From contig OX393555.1 of assembly GCA_947650365.1 (NCBI GenBank), positions 12,648,340-12,712,339 of the forward strand: DNA of 64,000 nt. Reading direction: 5' to 3'. Numbering within the stretch: the stretch's first letter is position 1; every line of letters starts with the position of its first letter. The position numbers and the translations under genes are program-made. Positions 37,001 to 48,249 of the stretch are shown here, piece by piece. The notes beneath the pieces are model-generated. The model was not told where the DNA came from and did no database searches. It was given only the letters and a program-made list of their open reading frames with translations. Source of the stretch: Chamaelirium japonicum. Lineage: Eukaryota > Streptophyta > Magnoliopsida > Liliales > Melanthiaceae.

Positions 37001-38062
37001 GACATCTCTAAGTGTCAAAGTCTTATTATTCGAAAAACTAAGATTAACATCTCCAATAGCTTCAGCAGCAGCCACGGCCTCAGTTCCCATGCTCAGGGTC
37101 ACTTCTCCATCAAGCAATCTTCTGCTTTCCCGAAACCCCTGAAGAGAGTTACAGGCATGGTTAGTGGATCCAGAATCCACAATCCAACTAGCAAAAGTAC
37201 TATTACTTGAAAGAAATGATTCAACAACTAAGAGTTGTAGATTACCTTCACCAGCATTCTGAGGCTTCTTGCAATCCTTCTTCCAATGACCCTTCTGGCC
37301 ACACCGGAAGCACTTCGTGTCCGGTTTCTTTGATTCTCCAGACCCAGAGGCTCCATCAGAGTCCTGCACAGGCAATGACTTAGGTTTCCTTTTATGTTTC
37401 TTGCCCTGAGGTTTACCAGGCTTCTTGAAGGATCTGCGTTGCACGTGAAGTGCTTCGCCCTTCTGCTTGAAGCCATCCTCAGCTGCCTGGAGAGCTCCCA
37501 GAAGCTCTGCATTTGTCATAGCCAACTTGTTCAAATTAAAGTTGGTGACAAAGCCTTCAAAGGCTCCAGACAGTGACGAGAGGAAGATGTCTGTCATCAC
37601 CTCGCCTTCTAGCACAATGTCCATGGTGGCTAGTTCGTTCTGGAACCCAAACATTTTCATCATGTGTTCCCGAACCAGCGTCCCATTGGACATCTTAGTG
37701 CCGATGAGTTTCTTGATGGTAAGGTATCGCGTAACGCGATTGTGACCTTCAAACATCTCCTTCAAATACAACATCATGTCAGAAGCGTCGGGCATCTCCT
37801 CGACTTGCTTCTGCAGAGTTGTTTGCAAGGATGCTATTATATAGCATTTACATATCTCATTGGATTCCTTCCAGTCAGTGAATGTCTTTAACTGTGCCTC
37901 TGTGGCATTGGGTCCTGGCAAATCTGACTCAGGGTCATTAAGGGCTGACATATGTTTACCAATCCTTAGGACCAGGTACAGGTTGCGCTTCCAGTCCTCA
38001 TAGTTGGGACCGATAAGTTTGTGGTCATTTAGGATGGCGGACAGGGGGTCTAACTTAGTCAT
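34097..38062 (-). pseudogene. Copia D gag-pol region (nearly whole fossil)
   Basis: Same domain order and motifs as the C copy: gag with [14 protein letters not shown], protease [12 protein letters not shown], integrase [11 protein letters not shown] with [12 protein letters not shown] and [10 protein letters not shown], reverse transcriptase [11 protein letters not shown] and [11 protein letters not shown], RNase [12 protein letters not shown] with [16 protein letters not shown]. It is the better preserved of the two copies, with about one break. Family identity to C is high over the whole length. Confidence 0.9.
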
Positions 38063-39794
38063 CTGAAAATAAAGATTGAATAATGAGTATGCATAAAAAC
38101 TTATTTTATGGATTTTTAAAATAAGCTAATTATATCCATATGTCGACGCTACCCTCAAACGAAGTCATTACCATGGATTAATTAACCATGTATGTAAGAT
38201 CTTGGAATCGACTGTACCTGCCCTAGGGGGCATCATACAGCGTCAATCCGCTCACACGGGCCTTTTCCTTGACCCTATCCAAATCTGCCAACTAAGGGCT
38301 GTGATGGACCATGGTTATCTTTCGGCCAGTACCACGTGATCACCGTTGTCTTCGCAACGAATACCTCACGTGTACTTAGGATGCTTACCCACGAGCCTAA
38401 GCAATTACGACACGGGAGTTCATGTGGCCCCCACTAGGGTGGGATGAAAAGCCCTTCTCTCCTGGCCCCGTAATCGCCATATCCACAGGGAGGTCATTAA
38501 GTAATTTGGCATGGAAACACACAGCTCCCACCCTAGGGGGTGTGAAGTTATGCATCCCCACCCAAACACAAAACGACTGGCCGTGGAGGCCAGAGGATCT
38601 TATAAAAGTCCTCTCTTGCATCCCTTATAAATCTGAGGGTTATTTTGCGAGTATGAATTTATGCAAATGCAAAGGTAGCGACCTCCTAAATACTAGACCC
38701 TGGTCACACCATGCTCCCACTAGCGTCCAAACCTTTCGTCTAGCATTAATCACTCTCGGAATATCATAGTCCCTGCCTCAAGTGGATTTCTCCATTCAAG
38801 GGTCACATTACATATTCCAAGAGTATCGATGCTTTGCAAAATTGGTTATCACGCTAATGCTCTGGAGCTAATCCTAGAGTCAGACTCACTGGAAAGGACT
38901 CCCACTAGTCATGGCGCCTCGCTTATAGATTTGACAATTGATGTTCAATGGATCTCCATCTCATCTTTGATTTCGATGCTGGCCAAATAGGCACACCCGA
39001 CTAGTCGGGTGCTCTCCTAATGGTGGCATAACCATATGTGATGGGATCCCACTAACATCAAAAGTCAACTAAATAATAGGCGTCATCTAGCGGGATCCTA
39101 ACCTCAAACAGTCGCTTGGACCGGAGGGGAAAGGCATCCCTCTGAAAATTGATAATCATATTATCTCATCGGGGTTCGATATGAAGCATAAAGAACTAAT
39201 TAAAGAAAGCAACCATAAAAACTGAATTAAGTTCAGGGTCCGACCCCTGAACCTAATTAGCACAGCGCAGGCCTCTAGCTTTCTTCGCAAGGTTCCTCGG
39301 TCCGGCTCCTCCGTCGCGCTTGCGAACACTTTGCCGGATCGTCTTCATCCTCCAGGGTTCCGCTTCCGCTCCCGATGGTGGATTTCTTTGGCACGTCTTT
39401 CTTCTCGATCTGTAACTGAAAAAGTCTAGTACGCTACGAGCAAGTGCTCGGTCGTACACAATTTCCTAGAAAGAAAAGAAAACACACCTAGAAAAAGGCC
39501 ATGGGAAACCGAGGATGGACAAACCCCATCGCTCGCCCAATCTATGGCTCAATTACATATCCACACACAGAAAGCAAATCCAGACAATTGCTAACTCGGG
39601 GTCCGACCCCCGGTAGCAAGCACAAAGCATAGATCTAGATTTTTTATAGCGGCGCCCTGCAAGAATGATTAATAGAACAAGCACAATCTATATATATGCA
39701 TGATCTAAGCGTATGAACCCCGATGATCTCACGCATTCATCATGCGCCCACATGTTCGTTTCATGAAAAAACGTGAAATGCACACCACTAATGC
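38063..39794 (-). other. Copia D leader between primer site and gag
   Basis: About 1.7 kb without a convincing gene; matches the C leader. Confidence 0.6.
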
Positions 39795-39807
39795 GGCTCT
39801 GATACCA
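39795..39807 (-). other. Copia D primer-binding site
   Basis: TGGTATCAGAGCC on the minus strand, two bases from the 5' LTR. Confidence 0.92.
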
Positions 39808-39809
39808 AT

Positions 39810-41942
39810 TGTTGGAAGTTAATCCGGGTCAGAGGCTCGCAGCGGAAACGATTTGGCGGTCGAAAGACCGTTCATGGTGCACGTTACACGATTTAATTTT
39901 TCACAGAAACTAATCTACATATGTGTGCATGTGTATGCACGAGAATCGAAAACCCCTAACGGCAATCTAGCGTAATGATTAACTAGCATGGATGCAAATC
40001 ATAATGCTCGCTAGATCTACATGTTAGATTACACATACCTTTCGTACGGATCTTTTAACCGCGGAGGATTGTCTTCTTTGTCGATGGAGACGGAAGATCG
40101 TTCTCGAAGATGCCGACGGTACGAATGGAGATGTTACCTTCTTGTTCACCCGATCTCACACGATGCACGGAACATCGCTCTCGGATCTCTGAGTGCCTCC
40201 GAAGAATGACCCTTCTCCTTCTTCAGAACTCCACGCGAGGAAGACGAAGTAGCAAGCGGGAAACGGAGAGAGATTAGGGAGAGAACTAGAGAGATGAGAG
40301 AGAGAGGGGGTTCGGTTTTTTTTTGTGCATGGGGCCGGCGCCCATAGGTGCCTTTATAGGGCCGGCCAACACCCCTTGGATAAGGATCCAAGGGGATATT
40401 AACCCCCTCTCATTATCTCTCCATTATCTCCCTTTTATCTCTCCGCGTATTTATCCGTTTTCCCACTTTTTAGGGCTCGATTTTAACCGATTTATCGCCC
40501 CATCCCTATCCATATGGCCGGCCCTATAGATGAGGGATTCTTATCCCTACATCATAGGGCCGGCCCTAGCAAGGTGTCACACCAGTGAGGTCGGCCAACA
40601 GTGAGGTCCGGCAGAGTGAGGTTTTTACCAAAACGCCCCGACGCCTCATTTTGACCATTTCTAGTGTGCGATACCTAACAGCCATTATTTAAGTGATATC
40701 TACTAGTTACTTACTATTAACTGAGGCCACCGGAAGGTGCCTCTAGCAAAGTCAACTAGTCAACTCGCAACATACCCCGGTGCATCGCACCTATGCAGCG
40801 AAGTTCACTTATGGCTAGGGATTACTACATACGACTCTGTACTAATCCCGGGCTCAACCCTTAGTACTCGTATGTAGTTACGCATCTACCGTGCTCTAGT
40901 GCCAAGCACACACGGAGCGTATACTTCTATCTTCCTCCTGCTTATGGTGTTCCGAGGAGACGGTTCAAGAACCGTACATAATGTTGATAAGGTGGAACCA
41001 TCAGGGACCGGGGTTCATGGCTTCCAACTCAAGCTCGATCGACACACTACCCGAGTGTACCATCGATCTTCTGAGCTCGAGTTAACCTGCGTAGCCACCC
41101 AGAGTGCGACGCAGGCTGCACTCCAATTCACCCAGACTTACTATGTTCTCCATCATACCCCTGCTCTCCGCTTAGTAGTGGTAAACCCGCTGTCCCTCCA
41201 CTTGATGCCATGATTCACTTCGAGCGGTGAAGACTACCGTCAGACTCGAACGATCATATGACTTGGTTCCTTCCAGGTTGACCTATACATCGTACCTCTG
41301 ATTACCCCGTCGAGTAATCGAACCCGGTCAACAGTCAAACTGATGACCACCAGGCCTGGGTTTGGTACAGTATAAGTCACACCAAGGAACGCACCTCCCA
41401 TCAGGGGTGTGGATGGCCTGCAGGAGTGACACGCTAATGCAACGCCAGCCGGGTAACCCAGTACACCGTGGTTTTGGATCACTGCATATGGACCCTCACA
41501 CATTGGTGCGCCAAAGCACCACGCAACTGGTTAGTCCATCAGACGTGGCTCCTCAGGGTTTAGGACCGTTTTACCCTAAGCAGAAACACGGCTTAGTGTA
41601 CCAGTGTCTGCTCACTGATCTGTACACCGTGTTAGTTCCGTTCAGCCACAGACACTGTGCCTGGTGATGACCATGGTGAAGACATCCCATGAACTGTCAT
41701 CGCCAACAGCTTAACATGATGAGGCGACCAACCTGATCATAGCTGCGAACTTATTTAGGTTATACGGGACCAATCCACTTAGTATTCAACTCAGTGGACT
41801 ACCATATAACCATGGCTCTCTGTTCTCTGAAGAACACGTAACTATGTTACGCACCTATATGCATCTCATATATTAATAACTATCAATCTTTATTAGACCA
41901 AAACATAAAGTTTTACAAGCTTAGAACACATCAATCCTAACA
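39810..41942 (-). repeat. Copia D 5' LTR
   Basis: 2133 bp, flanked by GGGAC on the right; shares variants with the D 3' LTR that the C LTRs lack, for example the shortened region after the TATA box. Confidence 0.95.
40348..40361 (-). promoter_or_regulatory. TATA-like box of Copia D 5' LTR
   Basis: Minus strand CCCTATAAAGGCAC at the position equivalent to the C promoter. Confidence 0.45.
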
Positions 41943-43067
41943 GGGACTTGCTACTTGAACACAGTTGAAGGCGGAAGTAGATGAAGGTGGACTTAATGCA
42001 GGAAGGTGAAGAGGATATAAGTCATCACTAATCCGTCATTGGAAGAAGATCCTCCCCATGTGGTTGTTCTGTGAGAAAAATGGATAGCACCAACATGCGA
42101 GATATGAAGGGTATTACTAACAGTAACATGGTTGGACTCACCGGTGTCTGTATACCAGGTCGATGAAGCTTGTTTGGAAGCAACCATTGCTTGAAGGTTC
42201 TGAGGAGGGTGGTGCCCTTGATAGGAGGAATCAAGGCGATGGAAACAATCCAATGCACTATGCCCAGTTCTATTACAAATATAACAAATAAGAGACTGCT
42301 TGTCTTTGGATGGAGTAGGACGATTGATCAGACCATGGCCACGACCAGTATTGCTACATCCTCGACCACGACCTTGGTCTCTCGGATTTGTGAATAAGGT
42401 GGTGGAGGGTTTGCTGGCATCGCTCAGAGAGTTGTGCGATTATAGGCGAAGCTCGAAAGTAAGGAGTTAGCTGAATAATTCATCGAACATGATTAGAGGT
42501 TCTCGGTTAAAAACAGAAGTATGAATAGGATTATATTATTGGCCAATACCATTGAGAACCTGGTTACATAGATCAAAATCCGATACCAGCTGGCCAACAA
42601 CCTCAAGAGAATCAGCAATAACTTTCATTTTATCTAGGTATTCGGTGATCGACATATCTCCTTTGCGTATAGACTGAAATTGTTGTTTCAAATACAGGAT
42701 TCGGGATTGAGATCGACTGGTTCAGATGAAAACGCTCAAGACGGAGCCAAACCTCACATGAGGCTTGAAGACCAACCTCCCGTTGCAGCACTGGTGCTGT
42801 GAGTGTTGCATTGATCCAAAGGAGAACAAGAGAGTCGCTCTCCTGCCAGCTATTGTAAGCTAGGTTAACGGTGATCGTTGGTTGATTCTTCTCATCACTG
42901 AGAAATTGAGGAGGGCATCGAATGGAACCATCAACATAGCCTATGAGTTTGTTTGCTCGAAGAACATGGACAAACTGACTTTTCCACAACAGGTAATTGG
43001 CATGTTCAAATTTGATGGTGACGAGATTCATGACATTAGGAAAATGAGAAGATGCAGGTGAGGCCAT
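41943..43067 (-). pseudogene. Copia A gag region (fossil)
   Basis: Begins with a Copia gag start (MASPASSHFPNVMNLVTIKF, then NYLLWKSQF and LRANKLIGYVDG) directly downstream of the 5' LTR and primer-binding site. A diverged C-terminal and protease-like part follows up to the insertion of D. Several breaks are present. Confidence 0.83.
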
Positions 43068-43111
43068 TGAAGTGGATCGGTAGGAGAATTTCTATAAGGG
43101 CTCTAATAGCA

Positions 43112-43404
43112 TGAACAAAGTCAATTGTAAAAGAAGATTTTTATATATCATACTACTCTACAACTAGGGAGTATTTATACAAGATTGATGAGGACATAAA
43201 TCCCTTGATCGGAGAAAACCAGATCACCTCATAACTGTGAGAGGTGGTAGTACTATTACAACTACGACTATAAGTTTAATTGTCTATCATTCTCAATTAT
43301 ATATAGTTGTTATTGTCTATTATGGTCACTTTCAATAATGATGTGCCAATAGGGGATGATCTCATGATCATGCTTCAATCTTATCATGGTGAGATATGTC
43401 AACA
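43112..43404 (-). repeat. Copia A 5' LTR
   Basis: 293 bp, minus strand starts TGTTGACA and ends TTCA. A diverged Met-tRNA-like primer site (TGCTATTAGAGCC) follows at once. The first 5 bp outside are GTAAT; the matching left duplicate is outside the window. Confidence 0.87.
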
Positions 43405-44185
43405 GTAATATCCGGTTGATTGAAGATATATCCTGAGAATTCGATCCTTTCATATATTGGTCATGGATCCACCTACCTACCTATTCCTATCGAAATAGCA
43501 AAGAGAGTTGGCCATTTATCAACAAGCTAAAGTGTAGGCATGATTCATGGGTCCACCTAGATATCGATGACCCACTATATGGTAATATGCTTAGCACAAA
43601 ATTATTCCAAGCAATGGGGTCTATAGGGGCGGAACCAAGGGGGGCCGTGGATCCTCAAAGTTGGCAAAATTTCTGTTATCCCATTTGAGGATTTGAAATT
43701 TTTTAAAAAATTATACACATAGCCCCCCTAAATTTTAAATTTTGGTGTTCCTGGGTCAGCCATTGAGTAGGGATGCCTTCCTGATTGGCTTTTCAAGCCC
43801 AAGAGCATTTCTTAAATTAGTTAGGATATGATTCTTCTAATGCCAAGCATTATCATCGATCCATGTTATTATATATACTTAGCTCTATATAAGCCACCCC
43901 AAAGACTCTTTCTCATTAAGAATGATCTCCATGATCTTCTTTCCCATCACCACCGTTTTGAGGCCAAGGGGCCAAAGTTTCTCCTCACACCTAAACCAGG
44001 CCCTTTTATCAAGGGGAAGACAAACTTAACCATGATCGAATCCCTTCAGAGTTAGAATTCTATTAATCAATCTGATGCATGTTGACTCCAATGTGAATGA
44101 TAAGGGTTTGCCTTACTTGATAAACTATAAAAATTCTAGAACTTACAAAAAAAAAAAAAACTCAGGGCATGTTTCGTTCGTTGTT
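43405..44185. other. intergenic, no gene recognised
   Basis: Right flank of Copia A. A frame at 43828-44055 preceded by TCTATATAAGCC is unsupported. A piece starting GGGGCGGAACCAAGGGGGGC (43625) resembles ubiquitous decayed plant repeats but could not be assigned. Confidence 0.4.
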
Positions 44186-44187
44186 GG

Positions 44188-44189
<2 letters not shown>

Positions 44190-44220
<31 letters not shown>
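44190..44220. repeat. (CT)n microsatellite
   Basis: About 15 CT units. Confidence 0.95.
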
Positions 44221-44223
<3 letters not shown>

Positions 44224-44261
44224 ATCAACCCTTGACAACTAGATTACTTTTGCAAATCAAA

Positions 44262-44517
44262 CCCTGAGCTTAATTGACATCTATTTGGGGGGAATATTCC
44301 AGATATTTGTGGTTTGACAATTACTTTCATACCATGATTTTTGTTTTATGATTTTATCCTTAGTTAACATGAGGTTAGAAGGGATACAAACAGGGCCGCC
44401 TCATAATCTCGCATCTTTTGTACTTCATAGTAATGCTTGTCTTTTCTCGCTTTCCTCGCCTGATTGTATCTCCTCCATCATTGATGAGGAGCATTGTAAC
44501 CAGTTGATTTTGATGAT

Positions 44518-44612
<95 letters not shown>

Positions 44613-44890
44613 CACACTTCTTCGAACAGTTGCGATGTCTTTGACAACCCGCTGGGATTGGTACCCAGTGATTAATCGGTTGGGGTTGGATCTGTAATGA
44701 TATATCCGGTCTAATTTGGAGAAAAAAATTAAAAAATATTAGGTTAAATGAAATTAAGGGCAAAATGATCATTTGAGTCGTGAGACATAAGGTAAAAGAC
44801 AAAATATGGTTAAAGTCTATTTGATAACAATAGGTGAGTAAACCACGAATATAACTAGAATATTTTCACAAATAGACATCATATAACCCA
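44262..44890. repeat. long imperfect inverted repeat with (TA)n centre (MITE/foldback candidate)
   Basis: The left arm (GACATCTATTTGGGGGGAAT, ATTTGTGGTTTGAC, from about 44275) pairs imperfectly with the right arm (44837-44878, AAACCACGAATATAACTAGA..AAATAGACATC). Looser similarity continues inward over about 100 bp. The centre holds the (TA)n tract. Ends and target duplication are not clear. Confidence 0.5.
44518..44611. repeat. (TA)n microsatellite
   Basis: About 46 TA units; reading frames of alternating Ile/Tyr across it are artefacts. Confidence 0.97.
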
Positions 44891-45316
44891 AGTCAATATA
44901 CAATCATAAAGTTTTCAATGGTTAGTATGTTATTAGTCTAGTTTTCAATAAAACTCTGACGTGGTGAAAGTTTCATCTCACAACCGTCCAATGTACCACC
45001 ACTGAAAGGTGAACCACACCTTACTGTGGATGTCGGTACCCTGATCGGTGAATCACATTCAGTTCCGAATTTTGTGCGACATGTTGTTCACATCCACGAC
45101 TAACTGCAGTCTTTCCTTCAATGGTGAATTCATCGGATAACTATGCATCTCGCGGAATAACTTCTCCTAAAAAATGCCGAGCCGCAATCCGAATGCTTTG
45201 GACAGCATGATGCGGGCACATACTTTCTAGAGGTTTTAACCAAAATGATCCTCAACTAACCTATATTGACCTAACTGACCCTAGGTTTCAAATATTTACT
45301 TTTGTGACCTTTTTTT

Positions 45317-45846
45317 TTTTTTTGGACGACTTTGCCCCCGCGAATTTCATCCCCTTTGAAGAGGTCGGGAGCGCCGAGGAGGGGGAGGCGGAGGGGCAGG
45401 AGATCAGGCTCGAGGTCGTCCCCCTCAGGGCCGCCTCAGGCGGCGGCGATGTGGCCGTGCCGAGGAGCAGATCCGAAAAGGCCAGGGAGCGGAAGAAGAG
45501 GGTGCTCGGCTTCGCCGCCGGCGGCGGCAAGAGACACGTGCCGTCGAGCACGAGGTTCTGCGACGTTAGGAGGCGGCCATGGGGCAAGTACGTGGCGGAG
45601 ATTCGAGACCCCTTGCGGCGTTTGAGGGTCTGGCTTGGCACGTACAACACCGCCAAGGAGACCGCCAAGGTCTACGACACGGCCGCCATCAAGCTCCGCG
45701 GCCCCGATGTGACCACCAACTTCGCCTCCTCCCGTCCAGCCGCCGAGCTCGCCGCTCAGCTCCCCCCTCTACCAAAGAGCACGCCGGAGGTCAACCTGGC
45801 TTCGGTTTCCGTCGGGTACGAGTCCGGCGACGATTCAAACCTGTAG
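45317..45846 (+). pseudogene. AP2/ERF transcription-factor fragment, CRF-like
   Basis: A GC-rich open frame ending in TAG (45844-45846) encodes an AP2/ERF domain at about 45550-45725: [19 protein letters not shown], then [18 protein letters not shown] and [12 protein letters not shown]2/ERF proteins are nuclear DNA-binding activators or repressors. The single AP2 domain, a basic stretch before it (KARERKKR) and a C-terminal GYESGDDS motif suggest the cytokinin-response-factor group of ERFs. The frame is open from 45211, but no ATG occurs in it anywhere up to the stop; it begins in a run of T. The usual YRGVRQRPWG start of the domain is [10 protein letters not shown], so a DNA-contacting Arg and the following Gly are replaced by Cys-Asp. 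I infer a 5'-truncated, probably non-functional copy; an unrecognised upstream exon with the start codon is the alternative. Confidence 0.72.
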
Positions 45847-45856
45847 GGCCCAGCAG

Positions 45857-45903
45857 ATTCGGGCACCCCCCCTTTTTTTTTTTTGGTAAACAAATTCGGG
45901 CAC
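45857..45903 (-). repeat. tiny A-tailed insertion flanked by an 11-bp direct repeat
   Basis: ATTCGGGCACC occurs at 45857-45867 and 45893-45903, enclosing about 25 bp that on the minus strand read TTGTTTACC then a run of 14 A. This looks like an extremely 5'-truncated retroposed insertion. Confidence 0.45.
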
Positions 45904-46304
45904 CAGGTTCCGTGCCACGCTCTTTTGCACGCATGGGCACCCATCATTTCTATTCGATGCCCCAATAATATTCACTTCGGATCGGATCTACATATCAATT
46001 TTCTATTTAGCCTTCTGAACAATCTTATTTTTTATTTTTTATTTTCTTTCCCAAAGCTTTGGTTATAAGATTCCTTTGCCACCTCTCTCTATCTGTTTTA
46101 TCTTTGGCAAACCTTTGGCACTACCCTCTCACTTTAAAGGCAATCTTGTCTAAAACCCTAGCAATCATGAAACCTGGAGCTTTAGATTCTCCATGATCTT
46201 TAATACAATTCGAGCAGAAGACCTAATGTACCACTTGGTCCCAATTTGAAAGGATTGGTGCAATGGGAAATTTTTTTATCTGCCCGGCTGTTGCGTACGC
46301 GCGC

Positions 46305-46322
46305 GCACACACACACACACAC
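46305..46322. repeat. (CA)n microsatellite, short
   Basis: About nine CA units following alternating GC. Confidence 0.8.
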
Positions 46323-46402
46323 CAATCAGCAGGCTCGTCATGCTAGCTGTTGTCCATTGGACCCCACCTTGGTCCTCCTTCGCCCTTTTACCCCTGTCAC
46401 CG

Positions 46403-47386
46403 TTTTTTTTTTTTTTATAACTTTTAAGATGAGTAAGGTTTGGCATGGACCGCAGCTGGTTTATTTGGTAGGCCTCGAAGAAAAAATTCAAAGACAATTA
46501 CATACTACACGAAGGCAACCCGTGAGGTCGGTGGGGATATACACCCACATGTACTCCACTCGACTACAGAACAATGAATACACTCAACCATCTCATCCAC
46601 CGAGCAGCGTTTGTTGGAGAAGACTCTAGCGTTGTGTTCTCTCCACACGTGCCGAACCACACCAAGCACCAGAGCATCCCACTCATCTAGTTGTCTCCGT
46701 TGAACAAAACTTCAGTGCCAAAAGGTCTACAAAACCTACAGGGATGGTGATGGTCGCCCTCGCACACTTGCTGCTGCACGGACACACCTCTCTCGCTAGC
46801 AGACACGAAGCAACAGATGGATGATGGTCTCTCTCGAACCAGATTAGTCACACAGGAAGGACAAGACGAATCTGCAATGCCTCGGTGCCTGCGTTGTTGA
46901 AGATTGACCCTCATCCGAATGCGGTCCTTGAGTGATCTCCACATGAAGATGCTAATCTTTAATGGATCAAACCCTCACATTTCACAAACAGCTTGCCATT
47001 GGGCAAACGAGCCCCCTATTGTTGATGAACATGTAGAACAAACGAACGGAGAAACCACCTCTTTGGTTCCAACACCTACGAACAAAATCCCTCACATCCA
47101 AAGCCACGAAGTGGCCCAAAATCTTGTACAATTCTAGCAGCATTGATTGAAGGAGTTGTAGGATCACCCTTTGGAATGACACTCGCCAAGACATAGATCC
47201 GCCCCAAATGTCACACTGGGATTGGATAGAAGCGTCAGGATGCCAGCTCAAACAAATCTAAGAATAGAACATTGAGTGGTAATTCCCCAGTTCAACGATC
47301 CAGCCAAAATCTAATATCCTTATCATCACCTAGGAAAAAGCGACACTCACAACGGTAAACATCGAGTCCTCTTTTGTTCATACCCT
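46403..47386 (-). pseudogene. LINE (non-LTR retrotransposon) 3' fragment
   Basis: On the minus strand, decayed plant LINE ORF2 C-terminal motifs run in order: GDDKDIRFWLDRW with LPLNVLFLDLFELA (post-RT region, 47290-47386), then a zf-RVT zinc-binding region (KISIFMWRSLKDRIRMRVNL, CPSC, near 46850-46940), and a WRERN-type C-terminal stretch (46620-46680). A 14-nt poly(A) (T run at 46403-46416) ends it. Frame changes and stops are frequent, for example several between 46950 and 47290. The 5' part is missing, as usual for truncated LINEs, and the fragment is cut by a MITE at 47387-47731. Confidence 0.75.
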
Positions 47387-47394
47387 GATGGAGG

Positions 47395-47723
47395 TAGGGA
47401 TGGCAACGATGCGGTTTTGGGTAAAATCGAAACCGCACCGCAACACTGAATCGCCACACCGAAATCGCACCGCAACGGTGTACCATTATGTAAAACCGAA
47501 ACCGCACCATGCAGTGCGGTGCACCGCGGTTTATCACTAGAATGGTCTAAACGGTACAGTTTTATGCAATTTTGGTCAAAATGGAAACCACACCGCTATA
47601 CTGAAATCGAAAATCGAAACTGCACTGCATCGCAACGGTTTTATATATTGGCAAACCAAAACTGCACTATGTGGTGTGGTTTACTGCGGTTTTTGATTTT
47701 AAACCGCATCGTTGCCATCCCTA
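47395..47723. mobile_element. hAT-type MITE, 329 bp, inserted in the LINE fragment
   Basis: Terminal inverted repeats TAGGGATGGCAACGATGCGG and its complement at the right end, with a perfect 8-bp target duplication GATGGAGG (47387-47394 and 47724-47731). The interior is rich in CGGTTTT / AACCGCAC motifs, with no coding capacity. TAGGG ends and 8-bp duplications are hAT features. Confidence 0.93.
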
Positions 47724-47731
47724 GATGGAGG

Positions 47732-48249
47732 AGAGGAGGGACACGATTGGGGAGCACATTTGAGGGGCGGTGCCAAGCGGAGATGGTTTTGTGGGGAGAG
47801 ATCGTGAGGAGGGAGGAAAGAGTGGAGGGAGGCAATCGAAAGCGTTCGAGTTGGTGGGGAGGAGGGGAGAGACCGTGAGGAGCAGATGCAGTTGGTTTAG
47901 GAATGAGCAGAGTCTGTGTAAGATCGTTGCAGTCAAAGGGAGATTGTGTGGTGTTGTTTAATATTGAGGGATTTTAGACAGGAAGTATAGATGCTATCAT
48001 ACCAAGAAGATCCTAAACATATAATATAATATAGATTTTGATCAGCCTTAATTCACAAAGCAAATTATGGACATGGTTCACTTTAAATTGGCTCATTCCA
48101 GCGGTCTAACCAACCAGCCAATTTACTGTTAAACAATCCGGTTCATAAGGGCTTTATCCATTATTCGGTTCAATAATAAATCATACCAGACGCTAAGCCA
48201 AGAAGCTATGTGTTTTTGTCAGTGTTTTTGAAAACGAATGCACATACAG
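47732..48249. other. intergenic, no gene recognised
   Basis: A GA-rich, low-complexity stretch (47732-47960) then AT-rich sequence. Frames are short and unsupported. Confidence 0.4.

Larger units (their letters stand above)
31951..41942 (-). mobile_element. Copia element D (same family as C), inserted in Copia A
   Basis: 9992 bp with a perfect 5-bp target duplication GGGAC (31946-31950 and 41943-41947). LTRs 31951-34082 and 39810-41942, primer site and polypurine tract as in C. The LTRs differ at about 18-20 sites by eye (about 0.9 percent), so D is younger than C. The two insertions are independent because their target duplications and hosts differ. It is nearly whole, with about one break in the coding region. 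Confidence 0.95.
10568..43404 (-). mobile_element. Copia element A (old, broken, split by three later insertions)
   Basis: A Ty1/Copia element on the minus strand, oldest member of the nested stack. Its 5' LTR is 43112-43404, gag region 41943-43067, integrase region 31230-31950, RT/RNase H region 10900-12853, and part of the 3' LTR 10568-10706. Gypsy B (12854-31229), Copia D (31951-41942) and Cassandra (9861-10567) interrupt it. The gene order integrase before reverse transcriptase is Copia type. It is clearly a fossil, with roughly ten or more breaks across the coding region. Confidence 0.9.

Noticed and set aside
43625-43770. SINE or solo LTR at GGGGCGGAACCAAGG
   Set aside because: No pol III boxes, poly(A), paired ends or target duplication could be identified.
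44348-44802. Frames with long Ile-Tyr runs
   Set aside because: Translation of the (TA)n microsatellite.
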